This document shows positions 22,659-34,220 of a DNA stretch of 64,000 nt, piece after piece. The translations under genes were made by a program, and so were the position numbers. How positions within the stretch are numbered: the first letter of the stretch is position 1; every line of letters begins with the position of its first letter. Location: positions 15,301,081 to 15,365,080 of the forward strand of contig CP099848.1 of NCBI GenBank assembly GCA_030062745.1, given 5' to 3'. The notes under the pieces are model-generated. The model worked only from the letters and a program-made list of their open reading frames with translations, searched no databases and was not told the DNA's origin. Source of the stretch: Capitulum mitella. Lineage: Eukaryota; Arthropoda; Thecostraca; Pollicipedomorpha; Pollicipedidae.

Positions 22659-23815
22659 TGAGGAGAAGGGGAAGAGATTGATTGTTCAGACCTGCAAGAA
22701 GGCTTGCGGATGATGCCCAGGATCTGGTTGCCCTTTGCAGCTGCTGCTGCAGCTTGTTTGTGGAATTTAACCAGAATACCACCAACCAGAATACCCAGGT
22801 CTTCCTGCTCCTCCATGCCGGTGAGCTGCCGTCCAAACGTAGTGTAGCTGTTGTCAAGGTTCCTAGGTCCGATGTGCAGAGCGTCGCATTTGTCATTGTC
22901 GAAAGGTAATTGCCACTACAGTGACAAGCTTCCCATTCGTTGCAGATCTTGCTGGAGACGCTGCCTGGTTTGAGTCGTGTCAGCTAGACCGAATGCCCTA
23001 GAATCATCAGCAAAGATCTTTACTGTTGATTAAATATGATTGGGCATGTCACTGATGTACGGTAGGAATGGCAGCGGACCCAACACAGATCCCTGAGGCA
23101 CTCCGCTTGGCATAGCGGACCAGTCGGACCTCGTTTGCTCCCCCAGAACCTGCTGTGATCTTCTTGACAGGAAATCCTGCATCCGTCCCAGAATATTGCC
23201 CTCGATACCATGCGCCCTAATCTTCTCGAGCAGGCGAGTGGGTAGGACAGAATCAAATGCTTTCTGGAATTCAAGTTAGATGGCATCTGTAGGCTGCTTA
23301 TCATCTATGGCCTGAGTCCATGTCTCTATGACTTCCAGAAGTTACGAAATACAGGAGCGTGCGGGTCGGAAACCATGCTGATGAGGGCTCAAAGACTGTG
23401 GGCCATGAACTGATACTTTGATCTTGCCCCGAGTAATTGATTCTATGATTCTGCAAAGATCAGATATCAGACTAATAGGCGGGCAGTTTCTTGCCAGCTG
23501 TCTGTTTCCTCTTTTGAGGATGGGTATTACTGCTGCCTGGTCCATTCCATGGGAAAGTCTGATGAACTGAGGCTCTTCTGAAGACCAAGGTCCAAGGGAA
23601 GGCTATGAAGGGGCCAGTTCATGTAGAATCCTGGGATGAATACCATCAAGGCCTAGTGCACCAGCAGTGTTCAAGGTGCGCAGCTTGTTGCCGACCTCGT
23701 CTTTGTTACGGTGGTGTCTATCACTTTTCGCCGTTGTGGCGCATTGTGGGCAATGGCGGGTGCTCTGGTCTTCTACTGTAAAAACACCCCTAAAAGACCT
23801 GTTCAGCATGCTAGT
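22659..23815 (-). pseudogene. Retrotransposon reverse transcriptase domain
   Basis: Recognisable RT blocks are present in several frames: the finger motif PISLISDLCRIIESI and QHGFRPARSC (23,345-23,500), AFDSVLPTRLL and GVPQGSVLGPL (23,060-23,280), the catalytic FADDS motif (about 23,003-23,014), and DLGILVGG...GNQILGIIR (22,690-22,810). The polymerase Asp-Asp pair is intact, but frameshifts and stops elsewhere make it a pseudogene. Confidence 0.85.
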
Positions 23816-23903
23816 TTTGTCCCTGGAAGCACATCTGACTTAATCTCAGTTTCATCTTTAGTGGCACTGATTCCTGGCTTGGTCTTCAGTCGTGTGTTGG
23901 TGT

Positions 23904-24174
23904 CAGGCACGTAGCCAGGATTTTTCTCAGGGAGGAGGGGCAAATGTCAAATTTTGTCGTATCCTTCTGGAATGTGGCAAAATTTACACAGAAAAAAAGC
24001 ATGTTTTGAAATTTACCTTATATTTAACGCACAGGAAAACATATAATGTTTGCTTTTACAACATGTATATGGTCACTATTCCGTATTTGTGCGAAATCGC
24101 ATATATCTAGTGAGGACCACTTGGCTCATGGCGGTGGGGCTGTGGCCCCCATGGTCCTCCTGGGTATGTCCCTG
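23904..24174. mobile_element. hAT-type MITE (family M1, copy 2)
   Basis: 271 bp from CAGGCACGTAGCCAGGAT to TCCTGGGTATGTCCCTG, flanked by GTTGGTGT / GCTGGTGT (7 of 8). It shares CAAATGTCAAATTTTGTC, CACAGGAAAACATATAATGT and the ATGG...TCCTCC end with the other copies. It lies between the endonuclease and RT parts of the host element. Confidence 0.85.
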
Positions 24175-24182
24175 GCTGGTGT

Positions 24183-25190
24183 ATCGCCAGAGAGCTTTAG
24201 GGTTTGTTTTCAGCTGGCAAGCAATTTTGGCTTCAAGATCTTTCCCGAGGTTTCTTGTCATTTGCCACAGGTTGTTTCGACAGTCAGAATATCTTGTATA
24301 GTCAGGGGGGTCCTTTTCACCTAGCATATGCTGCCCACAATGACCTGTTTCCTTTCTCAGTCTAAGGGCTGAGCTATTCATGTAAAAGTTCTTGATGCTT
24401 CCTGGTCTTGTCTTTGGAATGTGCCGCTTCACAAACCGGGATAAATTTTCTTGGAGGAACGAGTATGCTTGCTGGAGCTCGAAATATTTTTCTCATGCCC
24501 TTTGACCCAGGATTTAGATTCCCTGAGTCAGAGTCCAGGTAGGTTTTGTATCCTTTGATCTCAGATAGTGCAAATGACAGTGGCATCACTTGCACGTTTG
24601 GGATGACTTTTTTTATCATCGTTATATCAGGTTCGGAGCCTGCCATCTTCACCATTAAAAGATCCGTGTTGTTTACAAACAAATCAGCATTTGCATACAG
24701 TGTATGCGGCCCGCATCTTGACCTTTCTGGACCATTGTTCAGTCATTGCAGCCCTGAATGAGCAACTGGTACGTTTCGCCTGGCTTCCCCGTATATGAGT
24801 CCCTTGGAAGTTCACTTCTTTCGTACTGTCTGTTCAGGCTACTAGCCACTCCGGCACCGGGAACAGTTGATCGGCTGGACCCCCAAGCCCGCGTGGTTAT
24901 TTTCCCTTGACGGATGACAAGATTTCCCACTCCAGCAGACCGCCCGGAGGCCAGCTCGACGATCGAGAGGTCGTAATAGCCGCGAGCCTATTGCAGACAG
25001 CTTCAATATACGTCTCAAATCTAAAGCCCCTGCCGCAGCTTTCGGTTCGCTTCTCTCTGTTTCGTGCCTACTCGAAGCCAGAGTCAGGGTCTTTTCAGGG
25101 TCCTTCAGGCCGTTTAGATCGTTACACGCAAGTGCCGCTCCTAGGTGCGTATCCTTGGCTTCATGCGTGACGACCACACCCAACAAACGT
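24183..25190 (-). pseudogene. Retrotransposon ORF2, endonuclease and linker
   Basis: TDLLMVKMAGSEPDI (24,610-24,665) resembles the endonuclease region of CR1/Jockey elements. RNLGKDLEAKIACQLKTNPK (24,210-24,270) matches the linker that precedes the RT domain. Frames are interrupted and the 5' portion (24,740-25,190) is poorly conserved. Confidence 0.7.
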
Positions 25191-25264
25191 CCGGTTCAAG
25201 GCTGCCACTAACAAGCCAAGCCACTAAAACACTGCAACACACTCAGCCGGTGTCAGGTCTGGGT

Positions 25265-26180
25265 TTATGTAGTTCTCATTTCTGGAATGCTCTGCAGCTG
25301 GGATGACACCCGGAGCAGCTCCATTTTTGTCTCCGCGTCCCCGAGGGTGACCACCAGCAGGCGGGAGCGGTCACCCTGGATCTTCCCTGCTCGAAAGCAC
25401 TTGGATGCTTTCACATGCAACTTCAGGTTATCTCTGATAATGTTCTCAAATTTAATCATCAAATTTAATCAAATCAAATGAAATAAATCAAATCTAATAA
25501 AAATAAAATCAACATTTGCCCTTGACTCAAACACAGTGGGGTCGTTTCTGACAAGTTGTGGACTACGATGTTCAGTTTCCTCATTTCCCTATCCAGACAT
25601 GAGTCTATGGCTGCGTGGATGTCCTTGTGAGGGACCTGTCTGTTCCTTACTCGTACTCATGTTGTCAGATTTACGGGGCATTTTTCTCATTATTTGGGAA
25701 CATGAGCACCTTCACTATCTCAGCTTACGTCATGCTTTGTGTTCCTGTTTCTCTCTAAGGAACCCCTCTAGCATTTTGGTTTGGTCCACTTCGACTTTCT
25801 CTTGGTGGCTGAGCACTGTCTACAAGTTTAACGTGGTCGGAGACCGCTTTTGTCATGGTCTCCACTTTGATCTTTCATTTTCCTGAGTGTATCCTTTTCC
25901 ATGGAGTCAAGCCTGTCACTCATGTTTGCACAGTCTGATTTTTCAGAAGCATTGAAAAGGGAGACGTGGCATGAAGTACAGGACCAGTGTAACATGGACA
26001 GTTTTCCTACCGCAGTTATAGCAACCTTTGGGATCATCTGGCATGCAACGTGGAACTAGTTAAGGCACTTATTATACCTTATTCCAGTTTTCCCATCTTT
26101 GACAAAGTCTCCACAGTGCAGTTTACCAGGTTCCCTTTGCACTGGTTGGGCTCATGTCGACCCCTACTGGGCAAGTGGGA
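25265..26180 (-). pseudogene. Retrotransposon ORF1-like remnant
   Basis: GDRSRLLVVTLGDAETKMEL (25,310-25,370) is typical of the coiled-coil/RNA-binding part of CR1/L2 ORF1 proteins. Upstream, WSCTSCH (about 25,990) and Cys pairs such as CYNCG in a second frame resemble the zinc-finger region of such ORF1 proteins. Broken by frameshifts. Confidence 0.55.
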
Positions 26181-26616
26181 TCTACTGCCCCACAGGGCGT
26201 ATACTTTGCCATCCAGTTTCTTGACTTTAGTGTCAATACCTGTATCTGTAGATGGAGCCGGCTTCTCGGCTTTAATACCTTTTCCACTTTGTTCAGCCTT
26301 TTTTACAGCCGTTTCAGGATCAAGGGATGTTTTTGCTCCACACTACTATTTCAGCATTCAAACCAACCGTTTCTTTTCTACTCTTGTCGTTTCTTTTATA
26401 TTCACGCTTGCATGTTGCGTGCGGCAATGCTGGGGCGGGGGAGTCCGTTGTGGCGACGTGACTTGGTGAGATGGGGGCGGGGCTAGCGTTTCACTACCAG
26501 ACGACCCCTTTCCATTGCGGTCGACAATGGGGGACGGGCACGACGGGAGAATGCCGGGGATCGAGTCACGGGCATGTTGATTTGGGTCGGGTGTAACAGG
26601 GGGGATGGGTTATATT
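26181..26616. other. Unassigned sequence
   Basis: Possible 5' end of the retrotransposon, then unique sequence. No further motifs are recognised. Confidence 0.35.
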
Positions 26617-27163
26617 AAAGGTATATTCGCAGCGCATATTCTATTTTGCGTGACGTCACGTGGGATCTTCCCCGAACGTATTCGCAGTTTTTTGTTAACA
26701 GTTTTGTTAGATGGATGACAATAACTGCGCATGCAAGACATCACCGTGTCTGTCAATAACTGACATCGAACGAGCATCGTGAATCAGCGCTGAATCGCTT
26801 ATGAACCTGTTTTATTTCACGAGTTCAGATAGACCAAGAGCTCAGAGCCCAGGATATCTTATTATATATTATATGGATATCAGAAAAATATTATATGGAG
26901 GCAAAGATTCTATATGACGTCACATGGAATCCATGTGACGTCACATATAATCTTTGCCGTCCGGGTCGCTGCACACATAAAAAAGCGCAGAATCTTCGGG
27001 GTACGACGTCATGGATGACGTAAACAACAGCGACGTCACGTAGATTCTACGCTGTCTAGGTCGCTGCAAACACCAAAACGCGCAGAATCTTTGGGCATGG
27101 CGTCATGGATGACGTCGACGGCATAGATTCCACGTCGTCCAGGTCCCTGCGAATACACCCTAA
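26617..27163. mobile_element. Short TIR element carrying TGACGTCA palindromes
   Basis: GGTATATTCGCAG (26,620-26,632) and CTGCGAATACACC (27,147-27,159) form a 12/13 inverted terminal repeat. The interior holds two to three roughly 90-bp units ending GTCGCTGCAAACAC...GCGCAGAATCTT. It also has a near-perfect 29-bp-arm palindrome (26,900-26,928 / 26,930-26,958) with two TGACGTCA sites; a third lies near 26,650. Superfamily and target duplication are not resolved. Confidence 0.6.
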
Positions 27164-27519
27164 GTTGGATCACCTGAGTTCTAAGAACACGTCAGTCCTG
27201 GTCGAGAGCGCGCGATAATCTCCTTATTTTAGTTCCCGGCTTTTAGCAATTTTAAATGACTCGTCGAAATGCCGAAACGAGCATTTTTAGAAATACTTTG
27301 GACCACTGTTCCCATTGCTGATTCTGTCGAACTAATAGGAGTCCAAAACTAGTAACTTCTACTGCCATCTCGCGGCCAAAACTGAACTAGTGGTTCCGTC
27401 TCGAGTTTTATCTGTGGTCGGTAAAGTCGTAGCGCCCATCACCTAGTTCTCTTTTCAAGCAATAAATGGTCTTACCTTCGCTTACTTAACTTTTTATCGA
27501 TAGATGTAGTTATTATAAT
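27164..27519. other. Unassigned spacer
   Basis: Nothing supported. The last 8 bases (27,512-27,519) are the target duplication of the next element. Confidence 0.4.
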
Positions 27520-29508
27520 TAGGGATGAACCGGATAGCCGTCCTGGCCGGATATTTGAGATTATCCGGTATCCGGTATCCGGCCGGATATTTCCATGATC
27601 CGGCCGGATATTGCCGGATATTTGGCCTTCCGGTGTACGATCGAAACGTTCTTATGACTGCCTATAAAACCGTTTCAGGAGCCACGTGCCTTGTTATATA
27701 AGGCTGTCGATATGCCTGACAGTTTCAAGGTTTGTCTGGAGCACTTCTTTGTCTTCTTAGTTCGGAAGGGTTGAAACATTATTTGCAAGGGATGGACTCA
27801 AGCTCAAAGTAGTGTAACAACAGCCAGCATACGCTCAGCCGACCATTTCGTGGCGCATCATCTTCCTATTTTCCAAACATTTTTATTTGTCTCAAATACT
27901 CTTGTACAAATTCATTAACCCTCACCCTTAAAAGGGGGGGATGGTGCAACCCCCGCAGAGTTTCTCCGAGGATCATGAACTCATGTCATGTGGTCGGCGG
28001 GAAACACCTTATTTTTATCTTTGGGAATGCGATAGGAAATAGGTATTGCAAAACAACCTATATATTCGGATTCCTCAAGTTGTGAGGAAAAAATGGTCTA
28101 AATTTGGTGTGGTTTGTCTTTTGTTTCATCTAAAGAGGGTGCAATGCAACGAACACTTGTCTTTTGCTTCGACGGGCGGAACGGCGTCGGCCGCGGAGTG
28201 ATGAGTCTGCAGTACGAGAGCATGCCTAAAATTGGACTTTGTTTTGGATCTCAATTCGAAAAACGCTCTTAAGGTATCTAAGTTACGATTTTCGGCTAAA
28301 TCTAGGTCACACTAGGTCATTGGCTTCAGATGACCTTGGATAGCCTTAAGATGACCCTTATATGTTATTTGACAATAGTGTTTGTTAATTGAGATGCTAC
28401 ATTTGACTTCAACATCTATTGTTGTCTACAAAAAATGCTTCTGCAGCTCCGAGAACGCATTTAAGCCGCCGACCACGCTTGACAAGGATTGGCCTAACAT
28501 GACCTGGATCGGACTCCAGGGGTGAAATACAATCCTGCGGTGTACAGGTGCTCATAATTGACTGACGAACACTCTGATATCGGTTTCGTTTCATCATCAT
28601 TTATTCTTTCACGCTCATTTGCATTTAAACTCAAAAAGTACCACTTTCTGCCAATTTTTGACATTTGACACGATCTGGAAGATCATCCGTCGACATGAGA
28701 CACTGAAAAGGGATGCCAGTCGTGAGATCTCGTCACGTGCAACACGCTAGTTTTTCCGCGACGCTCTAGGACTTAAGGTGTTAAAATGGCTGGGGGTCGT
28801 ACCAACTTCCCTTCCCCCTATACGTCCGCCTTATGTAGAAGGCCTTATACGGGCAATTATTAAGGGCATTGGCGCAGCCAAAGGTTGGCCCGGGCCCGAG
28901 CTCCCTTTTTCTAGACCGCGTTTTTTGTGAAAACCATTACACATCGTCCTCCCAGTAGGCGGTTTTCGTATGATTTCAGTTCACACTGGGATCCGGTCCC
29001 GCTTGTTAAGAAATCCCTGGCTGTGCCCCTGGTTAACGGGAAATATACTTCAATGGAAATACATTAGTATTTGTACAGAATGGTTATCAAGCCAGGTATT
29101 TGAGGTCTACCAAGGTGTTATAATGGCATTCTGCGCATTTTGGAACCTCTGCCCTCCACCTTCAGTCAGAGATGGTGATCGGTGATCTACGCTATGATTG
29201 CTGCGTTCTTTCTTTATTTTTTTTGCGATGAAACATGGGGAAACCTCGCGATAACTCTAAGCGATAGGTGGAAAAATTCACAAATTGTTAATATTTTTTC
29301 GTTTAGTATTTTCCAGTTTTTCAGACCTTTTTTATCGCAGTCTTTTTCGTCTCATTCTTCCAGCAACAAATAGCAAATAAAAATAGTTATCCATATCCGG
29401 TAATAATATCCGGTATCCGGCAGGAAATCCGGCCGGATATCCGGCATCCCGATCCGGCATATCCGGTATCCGGCCGGGTCACAAAAATCCCGATCTGGTG
29501 CATCCCTA
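27520..29508. mobile_element. Non-autonomous hAT element with (T)CCGG-rich subterminal repeats
   Basis: 1,989 bp from TAGGGATGAACCGGAT to GATCTGGTGCATCCCTA, flanked by ATTATAAT (27,512-27,519) and ACTATAAT (29,509-29,516), 7 of 8 identical, as for hAT transposons. Both ends carry many subterminal copies of TATCCGG / CCGGATA, the likely transposase-binding clusters. No transposase frame is recognised inside, and at least one smaller MITE (28,865-29,031) is nested within it. Confidence 0.85.
28865..29031 (-). mobile_element. Short hAT-like MITE (family M2, copy 2, inverted)
   Basis: Reverse-complement relative of 18,972-19,138, with the shared core AAAACCATTACACATCGTCC. Ends are GGCGCAGCCAAAGG and CCCTGGCTGTGCCCCTG. 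Flanks ATTAAGGG / GTTAACGG match at 6 of 8, so boundaries are tentative. Confidence 0.55.
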
Positions 29509-29516
29509 ACTATAAT

Positions 29517-30114
29517 CTTTTTTGATTTTACCTAGTTATTGTTGATGGTTTACACGTCAAAGTGTGGGCACATACGTTTTACCTCTGATCGTAACATTTC
29601 ATTTTGTTTCCGTTGCACCGTTTCTGTCTTTTGGCGGATAAAAATCGTTTTTGTGCATCGGTGGATTTCATGTCCAAACTAGAATCCTCGGTTATTATAC
29701 ATGTATGAATGGCTGGTTTGTACAATATATAGCTGACTTACTTTGGAGAGTAGTATGATGACAATGGATAATTCACTTACTTTAGAGTAAGGTATGGTTT
29801 TCGTGGGCCTAAATGTTTTGTTGATTTTCAAGTAATAAAACTCTTTACCGTGTTACAATTCATGTTGACAATGGCACTTTCTTTGGCATGACATACAATG
29901 GCACATTTAGCTGTCTCTTCTCCCCGTGATTCCGATGCTTCGATATGCCAGAATGAAAGGAGCGCAACAAAAAAATATTTTATTCACTTATGTCGCTCCC
30001 ACATGAAACGACGTTATTAAGCACGTGGGTTGAAAAGTGTTTAAAATCAGCCTAACGAAGTGTCGGGGACTAAAACTCACCCATCTTTTTCCTCATTTCG
30101 ATCCTTATGTTTCA
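29517..30114. other. Unassigned sequence
   Basis: AT-rich with no gene or defined repeat seen. Confidence 0.4.
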
Positions 30115-31235
30115 ACCTTCCCCCGACGGGGGGTTGACCGTCCCCTTGAGGTTTTTCCGAAACTTCGAGAGAACCAACGAACGCAGCCCCACGAAACTTG
30201 GTGTACCTTTTCCTGAATTATTTTTACACCTTGTGTCAAAGTTTTGGCACCGGGCAAGTCAGGTGTCTGACCTAGGTTAGGTCAAATGGACCTATGTCCG
30301 AAAAAGTTTAGTGCCCTGAAACTTTTCGAAAACATGCTATGACAGTAACACGTTCCGGGATTAGAGACCTTTATTAGTGCAACAAATCTGCTACTTCAGA
30401 TTTTTCGAGAATTTTCCGGGGTCGTTGACCTAAGGTCAACCCCATTTTCACGACATGTCTTTTTTTCGGAATTTGATATATTTTTTTTATTTTTTTAGTG
30501 TGGGATGATGCAGATATCCACTTACCGAGCCAAAATGTTCGGCCGTCAGAATCGGCGATGAATTACCCAGAATGGGTAGAAAATGACAGAACTGGCTCGC
30601 ACAGTTGCAGATAATACGAAGAGGTTTAAAAAGTTTCAAAAATTGCATCTTTTGGGAACAAACAGATGGAATAAAGCTCCACCAACTGCGTTGATTAATG
30701 ACTACCGAATTCTTCCAAAAATTTGAGCTTGACAAACCATCGCAAGAACCACCAGGATTAAGGAATATCACATGGAAAGGCCTGTGTCCCGAAAATAAAG
30801 AAACGCTAAAATCAGTTCCTGGTAATTTAATACCGCGTTCGGCTACGGCGCCCGCCGGCAGTCGGCACGAAAATCGCCGTGTCTTTAACGCAACGTTTCG
30901 GCGTATATATTAAAGAAATCTGACAAATTATGCGTGTATCGGCATCTGCGGACTGTAAAATGTTTATTAGTGCCTTTACCTAAACCTTTATTTATTACAG
31001 CCCTCGAGATCCAGGTCGCTCCTTGGTTTCATGCAGTCGGCTGTGAGAAGACATATACAGGGTAAATGGCTCACATATTATCGAAAACTAAAAAATGAGG
31101 CCGATTTCGAGCTCTGCTTGTCACTAGCTTTCTAACGGTGTGCTTTTTTTTCGTGCAACCAGCCGTTCGTGAGTTAGAGGGAGACCGTCAGACCTCCCAG
31201 TCGAGCGTGGGCGGCGCCGACTGCCAGTCAGGCGT
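30115..31235 (+). repeat. AGGTCA-rich dispersed repeat, family A (copy 1)
   Basis: About 1.1 kb starting CCCCCGACGGGGGGTTGACCG and ending near TTCGTGAGTTAGAGGGAGACCGT. Homologous along its length to 40,255-41,335 (direct) and 38,870-39,845 (inverted). It holds multiple TGACCTAGGTTAGGTCA-type inverted half-sites. No coding frame is conserved between copies. Confidence 0.85.
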
Positions 31236-31339
31236 AGCTTAATCCACCCCCAACCGGCACCTCGAGGTGATACTTTTCCTTATACCCTGATCTTACGGAT
31301 CCGCAATAATCTGGCGGGTCGAAGAAGTTCTAACCAAAT

Positions 31340-31480
31340 AACCACACACCCTTGGGGTACTATCGCATAACACGGGCGGAAACCGTTAGGATGCTAGTTT
31401 ACGGTGCGAACTCCCGGCCAGAAACGGTTTGTGCACAAAGTCACGGGCAGAGCTGTAGCAAGTGCCTTCTGAATCCTACT
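31340..31480 (+). repeat. Dispersed short repeat (copy 1), possibly SINE-related
   Basis: ACCGTTAGGATGCTAGTTTA followed by CGGTGCGAACTCCCGGCCAG matches 32,050-32,100. GGTGCGAACYC is reminiscent of an RNA polymerase III B box, but box A spacing is wrong, so SINE origin is only a possibility. Confidence 0.4.
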
Positions 31481-31620
31481 ACAAGCTCGTCACCGAGCGA
31501 ACTGGACGTGGGAACGGCTGAAGGTGTCAGCAATACCGTAGAAATGCGCAACAACGAAAATGGTCAGCATATTAATATTTCTCTATGAATAAACCTGTAC
31601 TATGTAAAAGCGTAAAATAT

Positions 31621-31626
<6 letters not shown>

Positions 31627-31701
<75 letters not shown>
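31627..31701. repeat. (CA)n(TA)n microsatellite
   Basis: An uninterrupted AC run is followed directly by an AT run. Confidence 0.95.
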
Positions 31702-31702
<1 letters not shown>

Positions 31703-31989
31703 CAGGAAAACTGCATGGTTAATTACAAACAAATGGATGGGTGAGATGTGTTAGGGAAGTAAGCATTGTCATAACACTATAAAGAGATCTTGATACTGAG
31801 GAACATCTGTAATCTAAGCTGAATATTCTCTTATCCTTTTAACAGAATTGTGCTACGTTTCTCAAGCATCCATCTGCAGGGTTGTCGTTTTGTGTAAACC
31901 AATGGGGGGAGGGACCGAGCCGAGAGCTCGCAGTGAGCCGACTAGCTAGCAGTTTGCTCATCAAGATATACGGGATAAAAAACCTTACG

Positions 31990-32160
31990 TGTGCAAGCGT
32001 TACGTACACCGGTATACGAGGTGCCACCAGTCGCTTTACTGCACGATACGGGGGCGAGCCGCTAAGGTGTCGGCTTATGGTGCGAACCCGTCCAGAAAGG
32101 GAATTGCCGAGGAGTCGCAGGCAAAGGATAGCAAGAGCTTCTTGGTACGGCCCGACATTC
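31990..32160 (+). repeat. Dispersed short repeat (copy 2), possibly SINE-related
   Basis: GCCGCTAAGGTGTCGGCTTA followed by TGGTGCGAACCCGTCCAGAA is homologous to 31,380-31,435. Pol III-box similarity is weak. Confidence 0.4.
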
Positions 32161-32379
32161 TAGCCCCTCCCCCCCACCTCCGCAAAGGTAGGCTTCTGTA
32201 CGGGTTGAGCCCGCTTTATTTTGACCGAAGGCAATTTTAGTTTTATTTTTGGTCGTCATTTATAAAAAAACAAACCATAAATAACCTTCGAAGGAGCCAA
32301 GGCCCGCATTAAGGGGGGGGGGGGCGGGCAGGGCACGGTCCCACAAAAGAATAAGAATCGTCTCCCCTAGCCTTCTGGA

Positions 32380-32525
32380 TATTGCACTGTTTAAAAGTTC
32401 CGATAGGATCCTAAAATCAGTGCTTTTTAATGTGATTGTTGATGAGTCAACGGACGTAAACTGCAAGCAAAGCATCCGTCAGTCTCTGGCTGTGAGCAAA
32501 GAACATCTAGCCCAGAAGACGCCCG
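32380..32525 (+). pseudogene. hAT transposase fragment
   Basis: A frame reads FKSSDRILKSVLFNVIVDES followed by TDVNCKQSIRQSLAV. The core VIVDESTD is typical of hAT-type transposases at the first catalytic Asp region. Only about 45 residues are present, with no start and no downstream catalytic parts, so it is a relic. Confidence 0.6.
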
Positions 32526-32615
32526 TTATGCCCTATGGCCATCGTGGTTGAGCATATCGTCCATTGTCCTTGCATGCATCTTGGCAGTCCGCCAGAGAGT
32601 CAGTCCGCCACTCAC

Positions 32616-32765
32616 CGTCCGTTTCACGACACACCAAAGCGCGGGAATCGTCAGCGAACGAGCGGCCGCCGCCAATGCGAGGGGATTCAGCCGGACCCTG
32701 GAGCACTTCGAGCTCTTCTTTTCCGGTCGGCCGTCATAGCGATTCCGCACGTCGTACCGCTCGTC
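32616..32765 (-). other. GC-rich segment with consensus 5' splice site
   Basis: A strong minus-strand donor (ACG|GTGAGT; last exon base 32,616) ends a CpG-rich segment like the donors of the confident first exons. In phase 1 the frame is open for about 40 codons (ending ...ALVCRETD) but has no ATG, and in the other frames there is also no convincing ATG. It may be a non-coding or partial first exon of the same minus-strand gene. Confidence 0.25.
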
Positions 32766-32784
32766 CCGCAGACAGTCAGATGAT

Positions 32785-33000
32785 AGTGACAGCAGATCAG
32801 GTGTTGGTGATAACGAATCAGCTGATGGTGATAAAGGACCAGGGACGGTGATGACGAGTCAGACGATGGTCATAACGGATCAGGTAATGATGATAAGGGA
32901 TCAGGTGATGGCGATGACGGATCAGGCGATGGTGATAACGGGTCAAGCGATGGTGTAACGGATCCGATGACGGTGGTAACGGATCAGGTGGTGATGAGAC
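32785..33000 (+). repeat. 21-bp minisatellite
   Basis: About ten degenerate units of GGTGATAACGGATCAGGYGAT in tandem. The 21-bp period keeps frames open on the minus strand, producing an artefactual HHRLIRY repeat protein. Confidence 0.9.
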
Positions 33001-34220
33001 AACGTCGCTCGCCAGGGAACCAGCGCAGCGTCCCGTTAGCCAGACTGTCACTCCCCAGCGGACCAGCGGCCGCTTTCGACACCTTTCGAGAATTTCCACA
33101 CGGGGGCATCCACGTAAACACAACATAATCTCTGATCACTGTGCACCAGATAGCTTCTTATATGCTTCAAAGTATGTTTGGAGGTCTTTGGTGCTCCAGC
33201 CTTCTAAAGTTAAGAATGCACTGAGCCACTGAGGAATTTTGGAGGTAAATACAAATTAGCATATCACGTAAGATCGATCAAAGTGTTACCATTCCACTTA
33301 CAATTTGACAAGTTTTCTTTCGTTGTTGCTGTCATTCCTCTGCTCGATAATGGTTCCCGCCATCAAGAAGGGAGGATTTTAGGAATTTCTGGAGCAGCAA
33401 AGGAGGATCCGTGTTTCCTCTCATTTGCACTGTAATGCCAATTATATACCTACCGTGGACCCCCGTGACGAAATTTGGAAATAAGGGCTGAAGGTGAGCT
33501 GAACTTTTTCGTTAGGCCTCTGTAGTTTCCGACCCGTTCTCACCGGAGAGCTCAGATTGAGCTGAAGGGGCGAAAAAACAAGAACGACTATTTTACTTAC
33601 GTGTCGCGTGCAGCTCTCTGCTGTGTCTCAGGCGTGGCTCTCAACATGGACCAAGTCTGGACCTAGACCACGTCTCAGCATATACCTTCATAATGTGAGC
33701 AAATCAACGGGAAATCCCAGATGGAGATGGCTTCACGGCGAACATGGAGCCGAGAAGGCACTGAGAAGAGCGGCCTGAGATGAAAGGAGGTTTCAGGGAT
33801 CATCGCCGTTACCGGCTTCTTTTCTGAATGGGACCGTGAACATAGGCTGGCAGTATGCGTCTGCCCGCATTGACGGAAAGGCCCGATGTCTCCCTAATGA
33901 CGTCCCGTCGAAGCTTCCTTTCATCTCAGTCATAATGTTGTTTTTCCAGGATGTGACATGGCTGCTACTGTACCTCGTTTCCACTTGTTTCACCAAAGGG
34001 ACTCTCCGTGTTCAAACTGTGTGATGCTGGTTTTGCGAAAACAAATTGTGTCGACAGCATGGCTGGAGATTTTCGAATATTAATGGGGAGTATCAACAGG
34101 ATTTTGGGTCGTTTCTTACCAGTCATTGGCACAGACCTTTTGAAATCTTTGAAAGATACGGGCAGGGGCATGGCGAAACCCTCCTAGCCCCCAAGGATTT
34201 TGGCATGGGGATCCAAGACA
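33001..34220. other. Unassigned sequence
   Basis: No gene or repeat is recognised. A GC-richer patch at 33,000-33,110 adjoins the minisatellite. Confidence 0.4.

Larger units (their letters stand above)
21080..26180 (-). mobile_element. CR1/L2-like non-LTR retrotransposon, decayed, with nested insertions
   Basis: Reading right to left on the minus strand, remains appear in order of an ORF1 protein with Cys motifs, an apurinic-type endonuclease, a reverse transcriptase and the C-terminal tail typical of CR1/L2/Jockey-group elements. All frames carry stops and frameshifts, so the element is dead. Three hAT MITEs with 8-bp target duplications sit inside it (21,413-21,801; 22,103-22,658; 23,904-24,174). 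Removing them restores collinearity with the family's usual motif order. The outer ends are approximate. Confidence 0.85.

Noticed and set aside
22086-22816. Open frames with long Ile-Tyr runs
   Set aside because: They come from (AT)n repeats within the MITE palindrome.
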